This document shows, one piece after another, positions 1-4,762 of a stretch of DNA of 9,307 nucleotides. This DNA comes from Methanosarcina sp. (lineage in GTDB: Archaea > Halobacteriota > Methanosarcinia > Methanosarcinales > Methanosarcinaceae). Made by a program: the position numbers and the translations under genes. Position 1 is the stretch's first letter. Each line of letters opens with the position of its first letter. The stretch covers positions 1-9,307 of the forward strand of contig JADGNM010000078.1 in NCBI GenBank assembly GCA_017883485.1. Direction: 5' to 3'. Under the pieces are notes generated by a model. That model made no database searches. It saw only the letters and a list, made by a program, of their open reading frames with translations, and was not told where the DNA came from.

Positions 1-30
1 CTTCACGTTTCATAAAGGATAAAAATAACT

Positions 31-97
31 CATTTTATATACAATTTTCCCCGTTCCGGAAAAAGTTTGGACCTTTCAAGGATACCTGAATAGTTAC
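31..97. repeat. Left arm of long inverted repeat (possible insertion-sequence end)
   Basis: Read in reverse complement, this stretch starts GTAACTATTCAGGT and ends TATATAAAATG. The stretch at 9211-9281 on the plus strand starts with the same 14 bases and ends TATCTAAAATG. Between them both carry a T-rich/A-rich imperfect palindrome and a shared GAAAATTGTAT. The two arms face each other across the whole window. The inner edge at 97 is sharp, as expected for the terminus of an element that continues leftwards out of the window. I do not recognise the element family; no transposase is visible here. Confidence 0.5.
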
Positions 98-200
98 CAT
101 GATACTTTATTTCTTCTTTGAAATAATGCTTTTTTGAAAATCTCTTTTTCACAAGTAGTCGCAGAAAACGAGCCGCTCAAGTTGTATATTCATTACTTTT

Positions 201-290
201 TTAAAGCCCGAAGGCAACGATATAGCCCTCCGGGCTGGCGGCTTCCAGGACATTTCCTGTAGGCACCCATAGCACACCGTCTACTATGGA
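201..290 (-). pseudogene. C-terminal fragment, possibly of a PQQ/beta-propeller protein
   Basis: On the minus strand a short open frame of 29 codons reads SIVDGVLWVPTGN, then later SPEGYIVAFGL and stop (TAA at 203-201). A DGVLWV strand followed by a final GYIVAFGL strand resembles the last blade of PQQ-like beta-propeller proteins, which often end in an AFG-type strand. The frame is closed upstream by a TAG at 293-291, so only the tail remains, probably cut off by the mobile-element sequence starting just beyond. Assignment rests on a short motif; the same DNA also folds into hairpins (205-236 and 246-259), so a structured RNA is the alternative reading. Confidence 0.3.
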
Positions 291-333
291 CTAGACAAAA
301 GAACTGTACCGTTTATCTCAGAAGGCGAGAAGA

Positions 334-392
334 CCCCTCCTCGGCAGATCCGGTTTATCGGATCGGACAGGGAGGGGATGAAAGCCGTCAAC
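334..392 (+). ncRNA. TnpB right-end / omegaRNA-like 3' hairpin (remnant)
   Basis: A nested stem is visible: CCCCTCC (334-340) pairs perfectly with GGAGGGG (371-377), and inside it GATCCG (347-352) pairs with CGGATC (359-364) around a GTTTAT loop. The stem is followed by ATGAAAGCCGTCAAC, ending at 392. The same ending, with one base different, follows a CCCCT/AGGGG stem at 9132-9167. A GC-rich hairpin followed by a short conserved single-stranded tail is the layout of IS200/IS605-family right ends, which in TnpB systems form the 3' scaffold of the guide (omega) RNA, with guide sequence taken from the flank. No tnpB 3' coding sequence can be read securely upstream, so this is called a remnant. 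Confidence 0.42.
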
Positions 393-455
393 TTCCAAAC
401 CTTCAACTGACAGTAATCCATTAATCTTAAAATAGTATCAAGTTAGATATATCGT

Positions 456-647
456 ATGATTTGTGGAAACAGATACCGAATTTACCCTAACAAAGACCAA
501 AAGATGCTTTTGGAAAAACACTTCGGTAGCTGTCGATTTGTCTACAATAAGCTTCTACAAATCGAAATAAGGGTTAAGCTTCTACTAATCGAAACAAGGG
601 TTAAGCTCCTTCATTGTAAACATATTAATCACATCCAAAAAAGATAA
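456..647 (+). pseudogene. tnpB: Truncated tnpB (IS200/IS605/IS1341-type RNA-guided nuclease), N-terminus only
   Basis: The first ~35 residues (NRYRIYPNKDQ, then LLEKHFGSCRFVYNKLL) are the conserved N-terminal helix-turn-helix start of TnpB (OrfB) proteins, which are normally about 370-420 residues long. After FVYNKLL the frame enters two copies of a 27-bp unit (552-578 and 579-605) giving LQIEIRVKL and LLIETRVKL, and stops at residue 63. None of the RuvC-like catalytic motifs or the zinc ribbon is present, so the product cannot be an active nuclease. An omegaRNA-like right end lies upstream rather than downstream, so it probably belongs to a different, older element. ATG at 456 is the natural family start; a TATA-like GATATATC lies shortly before it. 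Confidence 0.8.
552..605 (+). repeat. 27-bp tandem duplication inside the tnpB remnant
   Basis: Two adjacent 27-bp units beginning CTTCTAC and ending AGGGTTAAG differ at only two positions. The unit length keeps the reading frame, producing a 9-residue repeat. The duplication sits exactly where similarity to TnpB ends, which suggests that it accompanied the deletion of the rest of the gene. Confidence 0.85.
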
Positions 648-892
648 AGGCTTTTATTTAAGCCGATGCTGAAATTACATTACCGTATCTGTCTACTGTT
701 ATGCCTTCGAAGAAGGGTATAGGTTAGCTTTTACCGCTTGTTGTGTTGGGTCTTTGAGAATATAGAAACTAAGGAATTATTGGTGTTGAGCGCGCCTATT
801 AACCGCGGAAAGCGCGGAAAACGCGGAATACAGTGCTAAGTTTAGAAATTCCAGAAAAAAATAATACATGGAAAATATTAAATTGAGAGCCT
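648..892. other. Gene-free stretch between tnpB remnant and kinase-like gene
   Basis: Apart from the 9-bp repeats at 804-830 I see no convincing gene. The plus strand briefly reads TKELLVLSAPI near 770-802, which may be leftover coding sequence but is too short to assign. The AT-rich DNA at 841-890 is the likely leader of the next gene. Confidence 0.4.
804..830 (+). repeat. Three 9-bp units of the CGCGGAAAR type
   Basis: CGCGGAAAG, CGCGGAAAA and CGCGGAATA follow each other directly, preceded by TTAAC. One frame reads LLTAESAENAEYSAK. TAE-ENAE runs of this sort are found just ahead of, or at the start of, GxxExxY-family (PDDEXK_3) genes in many prokaryotes; no such gene follows here. It is an isolated GC-rich patch in AT-rich DNA. 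Confidence 0.5.
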
Positions 893-894
893 AT

Positions 895-900
895 GGAGGT
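895..900 (+). promoter_or_regulatory. Shine-Dalgarno GGAGGT that sets the kinase-like start at 908
   Basis: A full GGAGGT lies 7 bases ahead of ATG 908. The alternative ATG at 893 overlaps this site and has no ribosome binding site of its own, so 908 is the start. Confidence 0.8.
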
Positions 901-907
901 ATATAAA

Positions 908-1534
908 ATGAAAGAAAATTCACAAATTGTAATTACAATTAGCCGGCAGCTAGGAAGTGGGGGAGCGTATATAGGGCAGCAATTGGCAAAAGAATTGAAT
1001 ATTTTTTATTTGGATCGCGAAATCATTGGACTTGCTGCTAAAAAGCTTTCAGTATTAGAAGATGAGTTGGAACCACGTGATGAAAGAATACTGTCTTTTT
1101 GGCAATCCTTTTTTCAATTAGGTGGATATAATGGCCCAGATGTATATCTACCGCCACATCTTTTTGTTCCAACAGACCGGGAACTTTTTGAAGCCGAAGC
1201 AGAAATAATAAAATGCATTGCTAATGACCGTTCAGCGGTAATTATAGGAAGATGTGGCTCTCATATCTTGCGTGCCAGCCCGAATCATACCAGCATATTT
1301 TTACATGCGGATATTGAGTTCCGTAAGAGACGTATTGGAAAGTTATACAATGTCTTGCAGGAAGCTTCCAGTAAAATGATTGCTAAAAGCGATAGCGAAA
1401 GGTCTCGTTATCACTTTATGCGTACTGGAAAGGAATGAACTGATGCAAGGCAGTATGACATTTCAATAGATACAAGTAAAATAGGAGTAGATAATAGTGT
1501 GCAGCTTATTTTGCAATACCTTGATTTAGTTTAA
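908..1534 (+). pseudogene. Cytidylate-kinase-like protein with in-frame TGA
   Basis: Family: the P-loop cytidylate kinase-like proteins (Cytidylate_kin_2 type), nucleotide kinases that would phosphorylate a CMP-like substrate in the cytosol; the true substrate is uncertain. Visible motifs are the start IVITISRQLGSGGAYIG (P-loop), FYLDREII, and AVIIGRCGSHIL, all in family order. The frame runs from ATG 908 to TGA 1436-1438 (176 residues). Translation past the TGA continues in the same frame with TDARQYDISIDTSKIGVD and a C-terminal helix to TAA 1532-1534, about 208 residues in all, the usual family length. Relatives typically have Trp at the TGA position (TGK-x-W-x-DA-x-x-YD), so a single TGG to TGA change explains the stop. 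The perfect bacterial-type ribosome site and a hairpin/T-run terminator 26 bases after the second stop suggest the full-length unit was once intact, possibly acquired from Firmicutes. The 176-residue product lacks the last strand and helix and may be inactive. Confidence 0.85.
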
Positions 1535-1559
1535 TAGACATACCAATTCTGTTTTTAGT

Positions 1560-1590
1560 GTCTCAAAAAAAAGAGACTTTTTATTATTTT
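1560..1590 (+). terminator. Hairpin plus T-run terminator after the kinase-like gene
   Basis: GTCTC (1560-1564) and GAGAC (1573-1577) pair around a loop of eight A, followed by TTTTTATTATTTT. It begins 26 bases after TAA 1534, i.e. behind the read-through end and not close behind the TGA. Confidence 0.65.
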
Positions 1591-1933
1591 CGGGTCTTCT
1601 TTTTTTTCTCTAATCATAAAAAAAATAAAATTTTTTTTCTGTTGACATCCACATTCGGCAGGTGCGACATTATATTTTGAGAATTTTTGCTGACATTGTT
1701 TTTGAAATAAGCTGTTGTTATTGCAAGTGGTTATTGGGTTTACATTTAGCAGGACATTAGTTTCCCACACCAAACCTTACTGCAAAAGTGTGTCGTTACT
1801 TACATATGCCGTGGGAGTTGATCCATACGTTAACCAGCTCTGATCCTGTTATAATTCATGAAAAATTAGAAAACGATATCAAGAAAAACATTTGAATACC
1901 TAATGTTGACCTACGAATGTAGGTTGGCATAAA

Positions 1934-2004
1934 GAGCTTATCCCAAAACTAAAAATTAAGTCTATGAATTTAGAATTCCTAATAGATGATTTTGGGATAG
2001 GCTC
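1934..2004. mobile_element. 71-bp MITE-like element with 15-bp terminal inverted repeats
   Basis: GAGCTTATCCCAAAA at 1934-1948 is the reverse complement of TTTTGGGATAGGCTC at 1990-2004 except for one base. The 41-bp interior is AT-rich and non-coding. Ends of the GAGCCTATCCCAAAA kind resemble the termini of some IS5-related insertion sequences (family recollection, not verified). No clear target-site duplication is visible (left flank ATAAA, right flank ATTGT). A simple RNA hairpin with a long loop is the alternative. Confidence 0.55.
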
Positions 2005-2026
2005 ATTGTAAATCCATTTAGGACAC

Positions 2027-2096
2027 GGGAAAGGAGAGACTACTGGGAAAGGAGAGACTACTGGGAAAGGAGGATTACCGGGAAAGGAAGACTATA
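2027..2096 (+). repeat. Purine-rich tandem repeat, four units of 17-18 bp
   Basis: Units start at 2027, 2045, 2063 and 2080. The first two are identical 18-mers (GGGAAAGGAGAGACTACT); the third and fourth are 17-bp variants, all beginning GGGAAAGGA. There are no spacers, so it is not a CRISPR array. The array ends 78 bases ahead of the TATA box of the first beta-helix gene and could be a protein-binding or slippage-prone tract. Confidence 0.85.
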
Positions 2097-2174
2097 TAAT
2101 TCATTTCAATTAACTTGCTTTAGTATCATTTATCTCATTTTGATGTCTTTATTTTGATATTATTCTAATTCAAT

Positions 2175-2184
2175 ATATTTATAT
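2175..2184 (+). promoter_or_regulatory. TATA box of the first beta-helix gene
   Basis: ATATTTATAT occurs 82 bases before the ATA start. The identical decamer occurs 80 bases before the start of the second beta-helix gene. Same box, same distance and similar A/T-rich leaders indicate a duplicated promoter giving a 5' leader of roughly 50 nt. Confidence 0.55.
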
Positions 2185-2256
2185 CATTTAATGTTTTAAT
2201 TCAAGCTTATTAATAAAAACATAAATAATAATTTACATTGAATGTGGGGGATTTAA

Positions 2257-4239
2257 ATAAAAAGATTCATCACTTTAGCATTAGCCTTTTTTATTCTCAT
2301 ATTAGGCTCAAGTACCGGAACTGCAGCCGAAATTTCCGTCCATCAAGGAGAATCGATACAGGCAGCAGTTGACAATGCAAGTTCAGGGGATGAAATAGTA
2401 ATAAGTCCTGGAAATTATACCGAGAATATTGTAATAGCAAAGGATAATCTCTTAATCAGATCAGAATCCGGGAATCCTGAAGATACGTTCATTACGGCGA
2501 ATAATAATGCCACGGATGTATTCCATGTGGAAGCGGATAATATAACAATTAAGGGACTCGGTATTACGGGAGCCGGACTTGAGAAGGCAGGAGTCCTACT
2601 TCTCGCATCTAATAACTGTACGATAGATAGCAACGAATTTTTCAATGATGCCCTTGGAATATACTTAAAGAATTCGATTTATAATACTATCCTCAATAAT
2701 ACGGCATCAAATGGCAGGAGAGCAATTAATCTCGAAAGATCCAACTATAACACAATTCGGGACAATGACATTTCAAGCCAGAGGTTTGGGATTTATATTA
2801 CTAATTCGGAAAGGAACAGGCTTTCAGGAAATCAGATAAGTAAGAACTCTAACCACGGTATCGTCCTGGAATATTGCAAGAATAACAATCTGGAAAACAA
2901 TTCAGCAATTTCAAATGGGGATCATGGTGTCTACTTTGCAAGTTCCACTGACAATAACTTAACAGGCAACGTAGCAGATTCAAACACCCTTTTTGGCTTC
3001 TCTTTAGTAGATTCGAGTAATAACAGTTTGACAAATAATAAAGCTGCCAATAATAGTAGAGGTGTTCTCCTGTTAAGATCAGGTGAAAGTGAACTTAAAG
3101 GCAATAAAATTTCAGATAACGGGTACGGTATCCGGATTTCATCTTCAGGAAATAGCAAAGTCTCAGGAAATGAAGTCTCGAACAGCAATATCTCAGGTAT
3201 TTCTTCATTTGATTCCTCAAATTGTATCATCAATGAGAATATGCTGTCAAATAATACTCTTGGGATAGATCTGATTTCCTCAAATAATAGCAGAGTTCTT
3301 AAAAACAGTCTTCGTGAAGGTGGAAGGGGCATTAATCTGCAGAATTCAGGTTATAATATATTCTCAGACAATGCAGATTCAAACAACAAATATGGAGTTT
3401 ATCTCATCCGTTCAGATTGGAATACTTTCTCGGATAATAATGTAAACTCATCTCTTAACCATGGTGTTATCCTGGATAATTCCAGCAACAACAACTTTAC
3501 GAGCAATGTTGTAAGCTCGAATGGAGGCCATGGTTTCTATCTGACCACCTCGAGCAGCAATGCCCTAAACAATAATACAGCTTCCGGCAATATCAGAGGC
3601 ATTTATCTGATAACATCCAATGGGAACATCCTCTCAAACAACACTATTCGGGATAACAGAGAGTATGGATTCTTGCTTTCCTATTCTATGGGTAATACTC
3701 TTTCCGGAAACGAGGTGTCCAATAGTGGTAGAGGCATTCAGCTGAGTACTTCCGAAGGCAACGTTATTTCAGGAAATACTATCGTTTCAAACAGCATTTC
3801 CGGCATTTTCATAAGCTCTACAAGCAACAATAATGTTGTCTTTAATAACTACCTGAATAATATATTTGATGCAGATGTTAAAGAAGGAAGCGTCGGAAAC
3901 ATCTTCAACACAACAAAAACCTCAGGCACCAATATTATCGGTGGACAGTATATGGGAGGTAATTTCTGGGCAAAACCTGATGGTACCGGATTTTCACAAA
4001 CCGCGCCTGATGCAGATGGTGACGGCATTGCCGATACTGTATATAGTTTTTCAGGCAATGTAAGTACGGATTTCTTGTCTCTGGTAGAAGGCTCCAAATC
4101 AAAGCCGTCTGCAACGCCTGTAATAGAGCTCAACACCAGTGGAATGAGTACTAACAACGCAGAAACTAACAATACGCAAATGGCTGCCAACGAAACACAA
4201 CCTGGAGCCAACGAAACACAACCATCGCCGATGGAATAG
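2257..4239 (+). CDS. Exported beta-helix protein (NosD/CASH repeat), ATA in place of ATG
   Basis: Predicted secreted protein of 660 codons. The frame opens immediately after a TAA with ATA 2257. A signal peptide follows (KRFITLALAFFILILGSSTG, cleavage near TAA-EIS), then SIQAAVDNA-SSGDEIVISPGNYTEN, the usual N-cap of Methanosarcina NosD-type right-handed beta-helices. About 19 coils of 22-23 residues occupy roughly residues 100-535 (pattern xGIxLxxSxxNxxSxNxxxxN). A GGNFWAKPDGTGFS segment and a calcium-site-like DADGDGIAD (585-593) follow. The tail is rich in N-glycosylation sequons and ends in two ANETQP copies. Unlike the next gene it has no PKD, PGF-pre-PGF or PGF-CTERM segment, so the product would be released or held by partners. 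The start aligns with the paralogue (GGGG, then TTTAA, then ATA here and ATG there). The next in-frame usual start, GTG 2527, lies inside the helix and would remove the signal peptide, so it is not credible. Either AUA is used as a weak start or the gene has suffered start loss. Substrate unknown; such helices often bind carbohydrate. Confidence 0.85.
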   Translation: MKRFITLALAFFILILGSSTGTAAEISVHQGESIQAAVDNASSGDEIVISPGNYTENIVIAKDNLLIRSESGNPEDTFITANNNATDVFHVEADNITIKGLGITGAGLEKAGVLLLASNNCTIDSNEFFNDALGIYLKNSIYNTILNNTASNGRRAINLERSNYNTIRDNDISSQRFGIYITNSERNRLSGNQISKNSNHGIVLEYCKNNNLENNSAISNGDHGVYFASSTDNNLTGNVADSNTLFGFSLVDSSNNSLTNNKAANNSRGVLLLRSGESELKGNKISDNGYGIRISSSGNSKVSGNEVSNSNISGISSFDSSNCIINENMLSNNTLGIDLISSNNSRVLKNSLREGGRGINLQNSGYNIFSDNADSNNKYGVYLIRSDWNTFSDNNVNSSLNHGVILDNSSNNNFTSNVVSSNGGHGFYLTTSSSNALNNNTASGNIRGIYLITSNGNILSNNTIRDNREYGFLLSYSMGNTLSGNEVSNSGRGIQLSTSEGNVISGNTIVSNSISGIFISSTSNNNVVFNNYLNNIFDADVKEGSVGNIFNTTKTSGTNIIGGQYMGGNFWAKPDGTGFSQTAPDADGDGIADTVYSFSGNVSTDFLSLVEGSKSKPSATPVIELNTSGMSTNNAETNNTQMAANETQPGANETQPSPME

Positions 4240-4319
4240 AGACAGTATTGAATGAAACGAAAACGAGTAAAATTAGACAAAACGGCTAAATGACGCATCA
4301 AAACGGAAACTGGTGATTT

Positions 4320-4344
4320 GGGTGGGAGGTCTACTATTTCACCC
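4320..4344 (+). terminator. Weak hairpin after the first beta-helix gene
   Basis: GGGTG (4320-4324) pairs with CACCC (4340-4344), followed by TATTCTTCAGTTTT. It lies 80 bases after the stop. The stem is short, so this is a tentative call. Confidence 0.3.
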
Positions 4345-4458
4345 TATTCTTCAGTTTTAAAGCACATTTATACAATACATTATGACATTTTATAAATAAT
4401 AATTAGTGTGTTTCTATTTTTATCGTTGTTAGGTAGGACTAAAATGTCCCATATATAA

Positions 4459-4584
4459 AATAGGTCCAGTTCCAGATGGTTTAACATTTACAAACTCGAT
4501 GAGCTGAAAGTAACTGGATTCGCCGGGAATGGCAATTATCAGGGAGCATATTTGTACAAGAAATTAGTCCGGAGCAGTATATAA
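4459..4584 (+). pseudogene. Short coding fragment, family not recognised
   Basis: An open stretch of 41 codons without a start codon reads WFNIYKLDELKVTGF, then GNGNYQGAYLYKKLVR, and ends at TAA 4582-4584. Its base composition is more gene-like than the surrounding AT-rich DNA. It may be the tail of a lost gene between the two beta-helix genes, or chance. The remainder of the 4240-4762 gap shows only the hairpin at 4320-4344 and the next promoter. Confidence 0.25.
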
Positions 4585-4682
4585 GAATTTCTGAGTTGAC
4601 TTCTGTAAACTGAGCCTATTTAAGGTAGTAGTATATATTCCTGGCAATTTTTCGAACTTATTTTAATATTTACTGAGCCACT

Positions 4683-4692
4683 ATATTTATAT
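4683..4692 (+). promoter_or_regulatory. TATA box of the second beta-helix gene
   Basis: ATATTTATAT, identical to the box at 2175-2184, lies 80 bases before ATG 4763. The leader ends in GGGGA, six bases before the ATG, as a weak ribosome binding site, matching the layout of the upstream paralogue. Confidence 0.55.
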
Positions 4693-4762
4693 TGTTTCAT
4701 GTTCAATTGCTGATTTATCCAAGAAAATTTATCACTGATTTTACTTTACATGGGGAATTTAA

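Larger units (their letters stand above)
1535..2174. other. Gene-poor intergenic region
   Basis: This stretch contains T-runs (1600-1640), the 71-bp inverted-repeat element at 1934-2004 and the tandem repeat at 2027-2096. A short dyad, ACCTAC/GTAGGT around GAAT, lies at 1909-1924. One short plus-strand open frame runs 1761-1895 (from ATG 1806: MPWELIHTLTSSDPVII, stop at 1895). It has no recognisable domain or ribosome site and is probably a gene fragment or chance. I see no RNA gene. Confidence 0.5.

Noticed and set aside
1436..1438. UGA read as selenocysteine
   Set aside because: The family residue here is Trp rather than Cys and no selenocysteine insertion hairpin is apparent; Methanosarcina is not known for selenoproteins.
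1555..1773. Minus-strand 72-codon open frame starting at TTG
   Set aside because: It runs through the T-run/terminator region, giving Lys/Phe low-complexity sequence, and has no domain or convincing ribosome site.
2027..2096. CRISPR array
   Set aside because: Units are directly adjacent with no spacers and no cas genes are present.
2931..3332. Minus-strand 133-codon frame opposite the first beta-helix gene
   Set aside because: Leu/Glu/Ser-rich pattern is the mirror of the repeat coils on the plus strand; a shadow frame.
2527..4239. GTG 2527 as the start of the first beta-helix gene
   Set aside because: It would begin inside the helix and discard an obvious signal peptide and N-cap that are in frame back to 2257.
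3849..4301. Minus-strand 150-codon frame over the end of the first beta-helix gene
   Set aside because: Sequence mirrors the conserved exit module; the corresponding shadow also appears opposite the second gene (5686-5892), which shows it is an artefact of the plus-strand coding.
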